NCBI RefSeq assembly: GCF_003130705.1
Contig: NZ_CP021354.1
Coordinates: forward strand, 1,984,001 to 2,048,000
DNA: 64,000 nt
Reading direction: 5' to 3'
Source of the DNA: Rhodococcus oxybenzonivorans
Lineage (GTDB): Bacteria > Actinomycetota > Actinomycetes > Mycobacteriales > Mycobacteriaceae
Notes under the pieces: model-generated
What the model was told of the DNA's origin: nothing
The model's input: only the letters and a program-made list of their open reading frames with translations
Database searches by the model: none
Shown: positions 17,072 through 26,513 of the stretch, in pieces
Layout of the letters: the number at the start of each line of letters is the position of its first letter
How positions within the stretch are numbered: the stretch's first letter is position 1
Made by a program: the position numbers and the translations under genes

Positions 17072-17359
17072 ATGAGTATGCACGAGAGGAAATGGTCGGT
17101 CGAAATCGTGATCGACGAACATGATTCAGGTGAGACCGGATCCCGCACCCGGGCACAAGCGCGGTTGCGGACCCATGACAAGACCGCATTGATCGGTGTC
17201 GGGACGGCCCGGCGCAATCCGAAGGACACCGAGATTCCCGAGATCGGTGACGAGCTCGCCGCAGCCCGTGCGCTGGCCGACCTCTCGCACCAACTCATCG
17301 AAGCGACGGTGGCAGATCTCGAGGCCGCGACGCGCGAGCACATCCATCTCGAGGCCTGA
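17072..17359 (+). CDS. DUF1876 (dsRBD-like) protein, Rv1738-like
   Basis: 95 residues with the DUF1876 signature: KWSVEIVIDEH, ARLRTHDKTALIGVGTARRNP, and a long C-terminal helix DELAAARALADLSHQLIE. M. tuberculosis Rv1738, strongly hypoxia-induced, belongs to this family and resembles ribosome hibernation factors in fold. AGGAGG lies five bases before the ATG at 17072. It is just upstream of the hydrogenase operon. Confidence 0.85.
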   Translation: MSMHERKWSVEIVIDEHDSGETGSRTRAQARLRTHDKTALIGVGTARRNPKDTEIPEIGDELAAARALADLSHQLIEATVADLEAATREHIHLEA

Positions 17360-17411
17360 GCGGGCCGGGAACCACCTCGCGGTCGGCACGTGTCGGCTCT
17401 ATCGACCGGAA

Positions 17412-17425
17412 AGGCCGAACGGCCC
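17412..17425 (+). promoter_or_regulatory. DosR-like box before hydrogenase operon
   Basis: AGGCCGAACGGCCC fits GNGNC-N4-GNCNC except for the first base and is a strong palindrome (GGCCGAACGGCC). It lies 70 bp before the first hydrogenase gene. Hypoxic, DosR-dependent control is known for the M. smegmatis group 3b hydrogenase Hyh. Confidence 0.55.
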
Positions 17426-17494
17426 TGTTCCGCGCCGTATGTGGACTGGCTCAATGGGAAAGGGAGGGGCGAGACGCCCGAAAGGAGCGACCCG

Positions 17495-18649
17495 ATGACC
17501 AGCACTCCGGCAGAACATCGTGACAGCGTCCTGGACCGTCGGGGTGTCGACCAGATGATCGACGTCCTCCGGGGGCGCGGCTACCGTGTGGTCGGTCCCA
17601 CGGTGCGCGACAGTGCCATCGTCCTCGAGGAACTCGAGTCGGGCGCTCAACTGCCAGCGGGTTGGGGTGTGACGACCGGGCCCGGCACGTACCGGCTGCG
17701 TCGACGCGACGACGACGCGGTCTTCGGGCACTCGTCCGGCCCCCAGTCGTGGAAGCAGTACCTGCATCCGCCCCGACAGCAGTTGTGGTCGGCGGAATCC
17801 GACGGCACCTTCCACCCCCCTGTCGAGGACGACACCCCCTATGCGTTCGTCGGCGTCCGCGGCTGCGACCTGGCGGCGATCGCCGTACTGCGCCGGGTTC
17901 TGTGCCCGGATCCGGACGCGGACAGCGCGACCGCCCGCCGCTTCCGATCCCTGTTCGTCGTCGCCGCCCATTGCACCGAGCCCGGCGGCGTGTGCTTCTG
18001 CACCTCCATGGGCACCGGTCCGGCAGCCGGCCCCGGCTACGACCTCGCGTTGACCGAACGCGTCGACTCGCAAGGCCATCGGTTCCTCGTCGAGGTCGGC
18101 ACCGACGCCGGAGCCGATGTACTCGCCGACATCAACCGAAGCCCCGCTGCCGCCACGGACATCGACGAAGCCCGAGCGGCCGTGAGCGCTGCGGCCGGCC
18201 GGATGGGCCGGACGATGCCGCAGGTCAATCTCCGTGACCTGTTGGCCGACGCCCGCAGCGAGGACGTCTGGGACGAGGTCAGCAACCGGTGCCTCACGTG
18301 CGGCAACTGCACGATGGTCTGTCCTACCTGCTTCTGTACCACCAGCGAGGACATCACCGACTTGACGGGCGAGCATGCCGAACGCTGGGAGCACTGGTCG
18401 TCCTGCTTCGAACTCGATTACAGCGAACTGCACGGGGGAACCGTCCGGACGTCAGGGCAGAGCCGATACCGGCAGTGGATGTCCCACAAGCTCGGTACCT
18501 GGTTCGATCAGTTCGGCAGTTCCGGTTGTGTGGGGTGTGGGCGGTGCATCGACTGGTGCCCGGTCGGCATCGATATCACCGAGGAGGCTGCACGGCTGGT
18601 CCAGACCCTTCCGCCGTACCGGCCGGACGATGCGCGGGAGCAACGATGA
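17495..18649 (+). CDS. hyhB: Group 3b [NiFe] hydrogenase beta subunit, 4Fe-4S
   Basis: 384 residues. The C-terminal half holds two ferredoxin-like Cys clusters, CLTCGNCTMVCPTCFC and CVGCGRCIDWCPVG, for [4Fe-4S] centres. The N-terminal half has VRGCDLAAI and HCTEPGGVCFCTSMGTG, typical of the HydB/HyhB subunits of cytosolic NAD(P)-linked hydrogenases/sulfhydrogenases. It should pass electrons between the small subunit and the flavin subunit. AAAGGAG lies seven bases before the ATG at 17495. The stop overlaps the next start (ATGA). Confidence 0.85.
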   Translation: MTSTPAEHRDSVLDRRGVDQMIDVLRGRGYRVVGPTVRDSAIVLEELESGAQLPAGWGVTTGPGTYRLRRRDDDAVFGHSSGPQSWKQYLHPPRQQLWSAESDGTFHPPVEDDTPYAFVGVRGCDLAAIAVLRRVLCPDPDADSATARRFRSLFVVAAHCTEPGGVCFCTSMGTGPAAGPGYDLALTERVDSQGHRFLVEVGTDAGADVLADINRSPAAATDIDEARAAVSAAAGRMGRTMPQVNLRDLLADARSEDVWDEVSNRCLTCGNCTMVCPTCFCTTSEDITDLTGEHAERWEHWSSCFELDYSELHGGTVRTSGQSRYRQWMSHKLGTWFDQFGSSGCVGCGRCIDWCPVGIDITEEAARLVQTLPPYRPDDAREQR

Positions 18650-19107
18650 CCGCGGGCGGCACCGTGTTGCCGTCCCTGCTCGCTGCACTCGACGACGAGC
18701 ACCGTCGCAGGCTGACCGCACTCACCTCCCCGGTGCGATTCGGTGAAGGAGAGGTCATCTTCCGGGAGGGCGCACCGGCGACTCGGTGCTGGCTGCTCGG
18801 GTCGGGCAGCGTCGTCCTGACCACGCACGTACCCGGCCGCGGTGCCGTGGCACTCGAAACCCTTCATGGTGGAGACGTTCTCGGCTGGTCCTGGCTGGGA
18901 GCCCGACCGGTCTGGCAGTTCGCCGCCCACGCGGCGGCGGCCACCGAAGCCGCCGAAATCGACATCACCGCCCTCGAACGGATGGCCGGAGCAGAGCCCG
19001 AATTCGGGTACGTCGTCACCCGTGCCCTCTCGGGATTGCTCATCGCCCGCCTCCAGTCCACCCGGGCGCGGCTGCTCGACCTCTATGCGAACCGCCGGGA
19101 GATGTGA
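18646..19107 (+). CDS. Cyclic-nucleotide-binding-domain protein without HTH
   Basis: 153 residues forming a single Crp/cNMP-binding beta-roll: FGEGEVIFREGAPATRCWLLGSGSVVL, then LETLHGGDVLGWSWLGARPVWQFAAHA. The family's dimerisation helix (VTRALSGLLIARLQSTR) is present but there is no DNA-binding domain. It is embedded in the hydrogenase operon with 4-bp overlap upstream. Such proteins are usual companions of group 3b hydrogenase genes; a structural or redox-sensing role is likely but unproven. Confidence 0.85.
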   Translation: MTAGGTVLPSLLAALDDEHRRRLTALTSPVRFGEGEVIFREGAPATRCWLLGSGSVVLTTHVPGRGAVALETLHGGDVLGWSWLGARPVWQFAAHAAAATEAAEIDITALERMAGAEPEFGYVVTRALSGLLIARLQSTRARLLDLYANRREM

Positions 19108-19111
19108 CGCC

Positions 19112-19942
19112 ATGTCGACCACCCACATGCTCCCTACCGGTTACCGTGTCCACTCCCGCGCCCAAGAAACGGCCGACACCGTGACGGTGACCCTGACACC
19201 CACCACAGCCGTCCCGAAAACCCCGGTTCTGCCCGGGCAATTCATGATGCTGTACGCCCACGGAGTCGGAGAGGTCGCGATCTCGGTGAGCGACGCGCCC
19301 CGCGGGGACCTCGGTGTGCTGGTGCACACCGTGCGCAGCGTCGGCGCCGTGAGCAGAGCCCTCCACGACACGCCGGTGGGCGCAGTGGTAGGAGTTCGTG
19401 GCCCCTTCGGGCACGGATGGAACCTGTACCCCGGCGGACGCGACCTCGTCGTGGTTGCCGGTGGTGTGGGCCTGGCCCCCCTGCGGCCCGTCATAGGGTC
19501 CGTGCTGGCCGAGCGCGACCGGTTCCGGAGGGTGACCGTCATCGTCGGTGCGCGCAGTCCGTCGAACATTCTCTTCGGCGCCGAGCTGGCCGCCTGGCAG
19601 GCCCGCGAAGACCTCGACGTGGAGTTGACCATCGATCAGCCGGTATCGGGATGGACGGGGGCCGTCGGATTCGTCACCGAATCGCTGCACCGCATCAACA
19701 TCGATCCCGCCCGCACCACCGCGTTGTTGTGCGGGCCTGAACCGATGATGCGGTTCTCCGCCCGAGTCCTGCTCGACCGTGGTGTACCTGCCACCGACAT
19801 CCAGGTCTCCCTCGAGCGGAACATGCAGTGCGGTGTCGGCGTCTGCGGTCATTGCCAGCTCGGCGAACTGCTGTTGTGCCGTGACGGGCCGGTGGTCGAC
19901 TTCGCCACCGCCGAACCACTTCTACGGGTACCGGAGCTGTGA
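19112..19942 (+). CDS. hyhG: Hydrogenase gamma subunit, FAD/NAD(P)-binding
   Basis: 276 residues of the ferredoxin-NADP reductase fold: a flavin-binding barrel ([20 protein letters not shown]), a nucleotide-binding domain ([25 protein letters not shown]) and a C-terminal [2Fe-2S] motif ([17 protein letters not shown]). This is the diaphorase subunit that exchanges electrons with NAD(P)H. The stop and the next ATG overlap (TGATG). Confidence 0.9.
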   Translation: MSTTHMLPTGYRVHSRAQETADTVTVTLTPTTAVPKTPVLPGQFMMLYAHGVGEVAISVSDAPRGDLGVLVHTVRSVGAVSRALHDTPVGAVVGVRGPFGHGWNLYPGGRDLVVVAGGVGLAPLRPVIGSVLAERDRFRRVTVIVGARSPSNILFGAELAAWQAREDLDVELTIDQPVSGWTGAVGFVTESLHRINIDPARTTALLCGPEPMMRFSARVLLDRGVPATDIQVSLERNMQCGVGVCGHCQLGELLLCRDGPVVDFATAEPLLRVPEL

Positions 19943-20721
19943 TGAGCGCACCACCGACCACCAGACCTACCCTCGCGGTGTGGAAGTTCGCGTCCTGCGA
20001 CGGCTGCCAGCTCACCCTGCTCGACTGCGAAGACGAACTGCTGGCGCTGTCCGGGGCCGTGACCATCTCCCACTTCCTCGAACTGTCCGACACGATCATC
20101 GGCGGCCCCTACGACCTGTCGCTCGTCGAGGGATCGATCACCACCGCCGCCGACCGGGAGCGGATCCGGGCGGTGCGCGAGCAGTCCCGCTTCCTCGTCA
20201 CGATCGGGGCCTGCGCCACGGCGGGCGGTATCCAGGCGTTGCGCAACTTCGCCGATATCGACGACTTCCTGTCGGTCGTGTACGCCCGCCCCGACTACAT
20301 CGACACCCTGGCCACTTCGACCGCGATCTCCGCGCACGTCCCGGTCGACTTCGAGCTACGCGGGTGTCCGATCGACCGGCGGCAACTCCTCGAGGTGATC
20401 ACCGCCTACCTGGCCGGGCGGCGACCGAACATCCCGAACACCACCGTGTGTACCGAATGCAAGCGGCGCGGACTGACGTGCGTCATGGTGGCCGACGGCA
20501 CCCCCTGCCTCGGACCGGTCACCCACTCCGGTTGCGGAGCACTGTGTCCCGCGGTCTCGCGCGGATGCTACGGCTGTTTCGGCCCCACGACCGACCCGAA
20601 CCTCACCTCGCTGATGGGGTGGCTGCGCACCTGCGGCATGAACGACGATGCCATCTCGCGCGTCCTCGCCACCTTCAACGTGGCAGCATTCGACACCGAA
20701 ACGCAGGGATCACCCCCATGA
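19942..20721 (+). CDS. hyhS: [NiFe] hydrogenase small (delta) subunit
   Basis: 259 residues of the NADH-ubiquinone oxidoreductase 20-kDa/hydrogenase small subunit family. The proximal cluster ligands are visible as [14 protein letters not shown] and RGCPIDR. More cysteines follow in [21 protein letters not shown] and GCYGCFGP. It carries electrons from the NiFe centre. It overlaps hyhG by one base and the large subunit by four. Confidence 0.9.
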   Translation: MSAPPTTRPTLAVWKFASCDGCQLTLLDCEDELLALSGAVTISHFLELSDTIIGGPYDLSLVEGSITTAADRERIRAVREQSRFLVTIGACATAGGIQALRNFADIDDFLSVVYARPDYIDTLATSTAISAHVPVDFELRGCPIDRRQLLEVITAYLAGRRPNIPNTTVCTECKRRGLTCVMVADGTPCLGPVTHSGCGALCPAVSRGCYGCFGPTTDPNLTSLMGWLRTCGMNDDAISRVLATFNVAAFDTETQGSPP

Positions 20722-22007
20722 CCCCCACCACGAGAGAACTGACCGTCAAGGCTCTCGCCCGAGTCGAGGGGGAGGGCCGACTCGACGTCACCGTACGAGA
20801 CGGTCGCGCCGACCGAGTCGACCTGGCCATCTACGAGCCGCCCCGATTCTTCGAGTCGTTCCTACGCGGCCGGCACTACTTGGAGCCACCCGACATCACC
20901 TCCCGGATCTGCGGCATCTGCCCGGTCGCCTATCAAGTCAGTGCCTGCAACGCGCTCGAACAGGCCTGCGGTATCGAGGTCACCGATGCCGTCCTCGACC
21001 TTCGGCGGCTGCTGTACTGCGGCGAGTGGATCGCCAGTCACGTCCTGCACATCTATTTCCTGCATGCACCGGACTTCCTCGGCTTCCCCGACTCCATCGC
21101 CCTCGCGCGACGCGACCGAGCAGCCGTCGAGCGGGGACTGGCACTGAAGAAGGCGGGCAACGCCATCCTCGATCTCATCGGCGGCCGGGCCATTCATCCG
21201 GTCAACGTCCGGGTCGGCGGATTCCACCGCGCACCGACCCGCAACGAGCTGGCCCCGCTGGCGGAGCAGCTGCGCGCCGCCTTGGGGCACGCGATAGCCA
21301 CCGTCGACTGGGTGTCCACCTTCGACTTCCCGGACATCGAACTCGACCACGACCTCCTCGCGCTCCACCACGAATCCCGGTACGCCATCGAGGACGGCGA
21401 CATCGTCTCGACGAATGGATTGCAGTGTGGACCAGAAGATTTCCCCCGGCACGTGATCGAGCACCAGGTGCCGCACTCGACCGCCCTCCACGCCGAACTC
21501 GACGGCCGGCGCTACCTGACGGGGCCCTTGGCGCGCTACTCCCTCAACTCCGCGCAATTGACAGGTGCGGCCGCCGCGGCAGCAACAGCCAACCTCGGTG
21601 CGCAGTGCCGAAACCCCTACCGCAGCATCGTCGTTCGCGCCGTCGAAGTCGTCTATGCGGTCGAGGAGGCCTTACGTCTCATCGATCACTATCAGCGGCC
21701 CCCGCGATCCTTCACCGACGGGCCGCCCGTCCATGCGGTGGGTCACGGTGTCAGTGAGGCACCCCGCGGGTTGCTGTATCACCGCTATGAACTCGATCCG
21801 GACAGCCTGATCCGCACGGCGACCATCATTCCGCCCACCTCACAGAACCAGGCGGCGATCGAACACGATCTCCGCGCCGCCGTCGATGCTCATCTAACCC
21901 TCCCGGACGAGGAGTTGGCCGTCCTGTGCGAGCGGATCATCCGCAACTACGACCCCTGCATCTCCTGTGCCACCCACTTCCTGACACTCACGATCGACCG
22001 CCGATGA
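20718..22007 (+). CDS. hyhL: [NiFe] hydrogenase large (alpha) subunit, group 3b type
   Basis: 429 residues. Both nickel-binding Cys pairs are present: RICGIC near residue 57-62 and DPCISCATH near the C terminus, followed by a short tail (FLTLTIDRR) of the kind removed during maturation. The short length, the soluble subunit set and the gene order (beta, cNMP, gamma, delta, alpha, protease) fit group 3b bidirectional NADP-linked hydrogenases. It would oxidise H2 or evolve it to dispose of reductant under hypoxia. Accessory hyp genes for NiFe centre assembly are not in this window. Confidence 0.9.
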   Translation: MTPTTRELTVKALARVEGEGRLDVTVRDGRADRVDLAIYEPPRFFESFLRGRHYLEPPDITSRICGICPVAYQVSACNALEQACGIEVTDAVLDLRRLLYCGEWIASHVLHIYFLHAPDFLGFPDSIALARRDRAAVERGLALKKAGNAILDLIGGRAIHPVNVRVGGFHRAPTRNELAPLAEQLRAALGHAIATVDWVSTFDFPDIELDHDLLALHHESRYAIEDGDIVSTNGLQCGPEDFPRHVIEHQVPHSTALHAELDGRRYLTGPLARYSLNSAQLTGAAAAAATANLGAQCRNPYRSIVVRAVEVVYAVEEALRLIDHYQRPPRSFTDGPPVHAVGHGVSEAPRGLLYHRYELDPDSLIRTATIIPPTSQNQAAIEHDLRAAVDAHLTLPDEELAVLCERIIRNYDPCISCATHFLTLTIDRR

Positions 22008-22471
22008 CGGCGGTGGTGCTCGGAGTCGGGAACGAAAACCGACGCGACGATGGTGTCGGGCCCGCAGTCGCGCGCGCGGTCGCCGCCCGGGCGATTCCCA
22101 ATCTGCTGGTCACGATTTCCGACGGTGACCCGGCGACCCTCCTCGACGCCTGGGCCGATATGGATGTCGCTGTCCTGGTGGACGCCATCGTGTGCGATCC
22201 TTCGCGGCCCGGCACCGTGCACCGATTCGACTCACAGGCGCTCGCCGCCCTGGATGCGAAGACCACCAGCACCCACGGGCTCGGACTCACCCAGGCACTG
22301 AGATTGGGTGCGGTGCTCGGCCGGCTGCCCCGGCGCTGGGTGCTGTACGCCGTCGAGGTCGCCGACATCGGTTACGGTCGCGGCCTGTCCTCTTCAACAA
22401 GGGAAGTTCTCGAACCGGTGACGTCGGCGGTGTTGGCCGAAGTCGCCGGCGTGCAGAGGAGCACATCATGA
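22004..22471 (+). CDS. Hydrogenase maturation endopeptidase
   Basis: 155 residues with the family's start LGVGNENRRDDGVGPAVA (nickel-sensing Asp region) and VAVLVDAIVCD, with a STHGLGLTQAL loop carrying the conserved histidine. It should cleave the C-terminal tail of the large subunit after nickel insertion. Both of its ends overlap neighbours by four bases, so it is fully inside the operon. Confidence 0.9.
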   Translation: MTAVVLGVGNENRRDDGVGPAVARAVAARAIPNLLVTISDGDPATLLDAWADMDVAVLVDAIVCDPSRPGTVHRFDSQALAALDAKTTSTHGLGLTQALRLGAVLGRLPRRWVLYAVEVADIGYGRGLSSSTREVLEPVTSAVLAEVAGVQRSTS

Positions 22472-23337
22472 GCACCACCCCGATCGTCGTGGGCGTAGAC
22501 GGGTCGCCGCCATCATCGGAGGCGGTGCGGTGGGGGGTGGCCGAGGCGATCCTTCGCAGCGCTCCACTGCTCCTTCTGGCGTGTGTCAGTTACCGCGGGG
22601 CCGAGTCCCTACCGCTGGTGGGCCCAGAATTGCGTGCGCGAGCCGAGCGTGACCTCACCGCAGCTACTGAGCTCGCTCGGGCTCACGACCCCCGCGGCGT
22701 TGTCCAGATGCACACGGAGCTGCACTGGCAGTATGCGCCCGCGGTGCTCGTCGACCGATCGGAGTCGGCGCGAATGATAGTGCTCGGCCGCCGCGGACTC
22801 GGCGAATTCACCGGCGGCCTGATCGGTTCGGTCACCTCGGCCGTGGCCCGGCACGCACACTGCCCCGTTGTCGTGATCGAAGGTGCCCCACCCTCCCTCG
22901 AGGAGGGCGGCGTGGGCCCGGTTGTGGTCGGCGTCGACGGCTCGGCCAACAGCGAACCCGCCATCGCGCTGGCGTTCGAGGAAAGTGCCCTACGACGAAC
23001 CCCGCTGATCGCACTCCATGCCTGGTCGGACCAGGACCTGTCCACTCTTCCCCTGGAAACCGGCCCCGACCGCTGGAAGGCGGTCGCAGAGTCGGAACAG
23101 GCACTGCTGGGGGAGAGCCTGACCGGATGCACCCAGCAGTACCCCGACGTCGCGGTACAGCAGGTCCTCGTCAGAGACCGGCCGGTGCGGCACCTGCTGG
23201 CGCAGGCCGAAGAGGCGCAACTACTCGTCGTCGGCACCAGAGGCCGCGGCGGATTCAAGGGAATGACCCTCGGTTCGACGAGCGCGGCCTTACTGCACAC
23301 CGCGCCATGCCCGCTCATCGTCGTCCCGCGGTGCTGA
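22468..23337 (+). CDS. Tandem universal stress protein in hydrogenase operon
   Basis: 289 residues with two USP domains (about 5-140 and 152-288). Both have intact ATP-binding signatures (LGRRGLGEFTGGLIGSVTSAV and VGTRGRGGF...LGSTSAALLH). The ATG overlaps the protease stop, so this USP is the last gene of the hydrogenase operon and should be made with it. Confidence 0.9.
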   Translation: MSTTPIVVGVDGSPPSSEAVRWGVAEAILRSAPLLLLACVSYRGAESLPLVGPELRARAERDLTAATELARAHDPRGVVQMHTELHWQYAPAVLVDRSESARMIVLGRRGLGEFTGGLIGSVTSAVARHAHCPVVVIEGAPPSLEEGGVGPVVVGVDGSANSEPAIALAFEESALRRTPLIALHAWSDQDLSTLPLETGPDRWKAVAESEQALLGESLTGCTQQYPDVAVQQVLVRDRPVRHLLAQAEEAQLLVVGTRGRGGFKGMTLGSTSAALLHTAPCPLIVVPRC

Positions 23338-23373
23338 ACGCCAAGCCCTTCAGGTGCTGTGTCCAGAACAGGG

Positions 23374-23387
23374 ATGACTTTCGGCCA
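23374..23387 (+). promoter_or_regulatory. DosR-like box
   Basis: ATGACTTTCGGCCA carries the GACTTT-CGGCC core of mycobacterial boxes (G3, C5, G10, C12 present). It lies 87 bp before the WS/DGAT gene. Confidence 0.5.
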
Positions 23388-23474
23388 CACGAGCACACCG
23401 TTCGACTCTGTCGTGCCCGGATTGTCTGCGGCACAGTGATCGGTATGCACGTCTGACGTGGTGAGGTAGGACTG

Positions 23475-24875
23475 ATGGACGATGACACACTGAGTTTTCT
23501 GGACGCGGGGTTCCTCGAGACCGAGGATTCCGATGACCACGCGAGCCTGACGATCGGCGCGTTGGCGATTCTCGCAGGTCCGGCACCGACTCCGGATCAG
23601 TTCCGTGAGGCGGTAGTGGCGCGGTTGGTCGATCTACCGCACGCAAGAGACAAACTCCATATGGTGCCGCTGGATCTCGGGAAACCGTCCTGGGTGGAGG
23701 ACCCGGTGTTCGACCTCGGCCACCACGTACGTCGGGTGGCGCTCCCGCAGCCCGGGGACGAGGAGACGCTGTTCGGGTTCGTGGCCCGGGTAATGGGGCA
23801 TCGCCTCGACCGCGATCATCCGCTGTGGGAATGCTGGGTGGTGGAAGGACTCACCGGGGAGCGTTGGGCCGTGCTCGCCAAGATGCATCACTGTATGGCG
23901 GACGGCATCGCCGGCACCAAACTGTTCGAAGCGATGTGCGACGAGAACCCGCCGGTCATCACACCGGCCACACCGGAAATCGTCTCCCAGAAGCAGACCC
24001 CCTCCGGCATCATCGACACGATCACCGGAGTTCTGTCGCCGGCGCGTCAATTCCGGATGCTCACAGCGGTACTGACCGCACCGCAGCGATTCGCGGCGGC
24101 CACAATCGGCGCCACCCTGGGTTTTGCTCGCCTCCTCGCCGAGATGGTGACGTCAACGTCCGGCACGTCGTTGATCGGGCCCATCGGACGCCAACGGCGG
24201 TACTGCGCCGCCCGCACCCGCATGGCGGACGTCCGCGAAATCTGCTCCGCCTACGGAGTCACGGTCAACGACGTCGCTCTTGCCGCGATCACCAGCGGAC
24301 TGCGCACGCTCCTCCTGCGACGAGGTGAAATCCCGGAAGCCCGCACCGTCCGCACCCTCGTCCCCGTGTCCGTGCGGACCGACCCACCGGGTGGGGGCCC
24401 GGTGCACAACGAGGTTTCTCTCATGCTTCCGTTTCTCCCCGTCGACATCGAGGACCATGTCGAACAGCTCACTGCGGTGCACCGGCGCCTCGCCGCGCAC
24501 AAAGCCGGCAACGAGGCGGAAGGCGGAAAAGCGTTCACAGCGCTGGCACAGTACGGGCCGTTCATGCCGTTGGCATGGGCGATACGCCTGGCCATGCGGT
24601 TCCCTCAGCACAGCGTCGTGGCCGTCGCCACGAACATTCCCGGGCCCCGTCAGATGCGGCACATCCTCGGCAGGGAGATCCTCGAAATTTTCCCCTACGT
24701 GCCGATCGCACTGCGGTTACGCATCGGCATCGCTGTCTTGAGCTACAGCGACCACCTCACCTTCGGTATCACGGGCGACTACGACACCAACCCCGACCTG
24801 GCCGACTTGGCCCACGGAATCGAACACGGCGTGGCATCGCTCCTGGCGGCGGCCCGCCTGTCCGAAATCAGCTAG
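23475..24875 (+). CDS. WS/DGAT O-acyltransferase
   Basis: 466 residues with catalytic HHxxxDG as HHCMADG (138-144), PSWVEDPVFDLGHHVRR before it and a C-terminal NIPGPRQ.. segment typical of the family. It should make triacylglycerol or wax ester from acyl-CoA. It differs clearly from the paralogue at 6314, so the pair may differ in substrate. A box of DosR type precedes it. The 172 bp between its stop and the leader ORF at 25048 holds no gene, only a repeated ACGATCGT (24960 and 25009). Confidence 0.9.
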   Translation: MDDDTLSFLDAGFLETEDSDDHASLTIGALAILAGPAPTPDQFREAVVARLVDLPHARDKLHMVPLDLGKPSWVEDPVFDLGHHVRRVALPQPGDEETLFGFVARVMGHRLDRDHPLWECWVVEGLTGERWAVLAKMHHCMADGIAGTKLFEAMCDENPPVITPATPEIVSQKQTPSGIIDTITGVLSPARQFRMLTAVLTAPQRFAAATIGATLGFARLLAEMVTSTSGTSLIGPIGRQRRYCAARTRMADVREICSAYGVTVNDVALAAITSGLRTLLLRRGEIPEARTVRTLVPVSVRTDPPGGGPVHNEVSLMLPFLPVDIEDHVEQLTAVHRRLAAHKAGNEAEGGKAFTALAQYGPFMPLAWAIRLAMRFPQHSVVAVATNIPGPRQMRHILGREILEIFPYVPIALRLRIGIAVLSYSDHLTFGITGDYDTNPDLADLAHGIEHGVASLLAAARLSEIS

Positions 24876-25047
24876 CGGTCAAAGAGATCGCCGTCATGTA
24901 TCCCAACCTCGCTGCGGGGTACGTCGAGGTGTGCGGTCCACCGTGACCACCACTGCAGACACGATCGTAAAGAACCCTTTACTATTACTGGTTCGTCCTC
25001 CTGGTAGCGACGATCGTGTTCCGTGTCCCCGATTTGCAGAGAGAGTT

Positions 25048-25146
25048 ATGAGCAGCGCTTCGCGCAAACGTAAACCTCGAAGACCCCGCCCGCCCCGCGC
25101 TGCTGATCGCAGCCCCCTCACCCGGTTGCGGGTGAGCAGATGGTGA
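25048..25146 (+). CDS. Arg/Lys/Pro-rich leader peptide for CNNM gene
   Basis: A 32-residue ORF preceded by GAGAGAG. The N-terminal half is highly basic and proline rich (RKRKPRRPRPPR). Its TGA at 25144 lies inside the start of the transporter gene (ATG 25140), so the reading frames overlap. A perfect 8-bp hairpin just before the transporter ATG lies within this ORF, so ribosomes translating or stalling on the leader would open or close it. This is the architecture of a translational attenuator; Pro-rich leaders control Mg2+ transporters in enterobacteria. Confidence 0.55.
   Translation: MSSASRKRKPRRPRPPRAADRSPLTRLRVSRW
25117..25136 (+). promoter_or_regulatory. Hairpin masking the CNNM ribosome binding site
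   Basis: CTCACCCG-GTTG-CGGGTGAG forms a perfect 8-bp stem ending three bases before the ATG at 25140. Its right arm is the only purine-rich stretch able to serve as ribosome binding site, so the stem would hide it. It lies inside the basic leader ORF. Confidence 0.55.
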
Positions 25147-26513
25147 CCATCGTTCTGAGCATCGCGGTCGGCATCCTCGTTGTCGTGGCGATCACCGCCC
25201 TGACCGGCTATTTCGTGGCGCAGGAATTTGCTTACATGTCGGTGGACCGCTCCCGGCTCGAGGCCCGAGCCGAGGCCGGTGACACCGGGGCCGCCCGCGC
25301 CCTGACGGTCACCCGGCGCACCTCGTTCATGCTGTCCGGCGCCCAATTGGGCATCACCGTCACCGGCCTACTCGTCGGCTACGTCGCCGAACCCCTGATC
25401 GGCCGCGGCGTCGGCGAGCTGCTGGGCGGGGTCGGCGTCCCGACCGCCGTCGGAATCGGAATCGGCGCCGTCCTGGCCGTACTCTTCTCCACCTTCGTTC
25501 AGATGGTCTTCGGGGAGCTGTTCCCGAAGAACCTGGCGATCGCCCGTCCCGAACCCGTCGCGCGCTGGCTGGCCCTGTCGACCACGATCTACCTGAGACT
25601 GTTCGGCTGGCTGATCTGGCTGTTCGACCAGTCGTCGAACCTGCTGCTGCGGGCGCTGCGGATCGAGCCGGTCCATGATGTCGTGCACTCGGCGACACCG
25701 CGGGACCTCGAACACATCGTTGCCGAATCCCGTGACGCCGGGGAGCTGCCGCGGGAGCTGTCCACCCTGCTCGATCGGATTCTCGACTTCCCCACCGAGA
25801 CGGCCGAGCACGCGATGATTCCGCGCGCGCACGTGGACACCGTCCGGGCCGACGAACCGGTGTCGGCGGTGCTGGCCCGGATGGGGTCCGGGCACACCCG
25901 CTACCCGGTCGCGGGGAGGTCCTCGGATGACCTGTACGGGGTGATCCACCTGCACGATCTGCTGGGCGCCGATCCGACCGGGACGGCGGCCTCGCGGTGC
26001 CGGCCCCCGGTGATCGTGCCCGCCTCGCTGCCGCTGCCGCAGGTCCTCACCGCCCTGAGCGCGGCGAGGGAGGAGATGGCTCTGGTGATCGACGAGTACG
26101 GCGGATTCGCCGGGATCGTCACGATCGAGGATCTCGCGGAGGAACTGGTCGGGGAAATCGCCGACGAGCACGACCCCGACCACACCACCACAGTGATCGG
26201 GTCCGCCGCCGACGGCTGGACGATTCCCGGCGGCCTGCATCTGGACGAGGTCGAACGCATCGTCGGGCACGCCGTGCCGGACGGGGATTACGAGACCCTC
26301 GCCGGTCTGGTGATCGCCCGTTTCGGCGGTCTGCCCCGCATGGGCGACACCGTGGACATTCCGCTCGAGCCCGACCCGACCGACCTGATCGCCGACGGGG
26401 ATCCCCCGCGCCGATACCTCACCGCGCAGGTGCGCGGGGTCGCCCATCGGGTACCGGCCTCGGTGTCCGTCACCGTTCACGTCGAACAGCAGGAAGAGCC
26501 GGATCATGAGTAA
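25140..26513 (+). CDS. CNNM/CBS/CorC-HlyC family transporter
   Basis: 457 residues: CNNM membrane domain (about 1-190; GYFVAQEFAYMSVDRSRLE, SGAQLGITVTGLLVGY, FGELFPKNLAI), a CBS pair (about 215-335, with VIDEYGGFAGIVTIEDLAEELVG) and a C-terminal CorC_HlyC domain (about 350-440). The family is linked to Mg2+/Co2+ efflux or homeostasis. It is the first of three CNNM genes in a row and overlaps the next by eight bases. Expression is probably tied to the leader ORF upstream. Confidence 0.9.
   Translation: MVTIVLSIAVGILVVVAITALTGYFVAQEFAYMSVDRSRLEARAEAGDTGAARALTVTRRTSFMLSGAQLGITVTGLLVGYVAEPLIGRGVGELLGGVGVPTAVGIGIGAVLAVLFSTFVQMVFGELFPKNLAIARPEPVARWLALSTTIYLRLFGWLIWLFDQSSNLLLRALRIEPVHDVVHSATPRDLEHIVAESRDAGELPRELSTLLDRILDFPTETAEHAMIPRAHVDTVRADEPVSAVLARMGSGHTRYPVAGRSSDDLYGVIHLHDLLGADPTGTAASRCRPPVIVPASLPLPQVLTALSAAREEMALVIDEYGGFAGIVTIEDLAEELVGEIADEHDPDHTTTVIGSAADGWTIPGGLHLDEVERIVGHAVPDGDYETLAGLVIARFGGLPRMGDTVDIPLEPDPTDLIADGDPPRRYLTAQVRGVAHRVPASVSVTVHVEQQEEPDHE

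Noticed and set aside
24931..25047. Extending the basic leader ORF upstream to the ATG at 24931
   Set aside because: The added part lacks coding character and has no ribosome binding site; the ATG at 25048 fits the Arg/Pro leader better.
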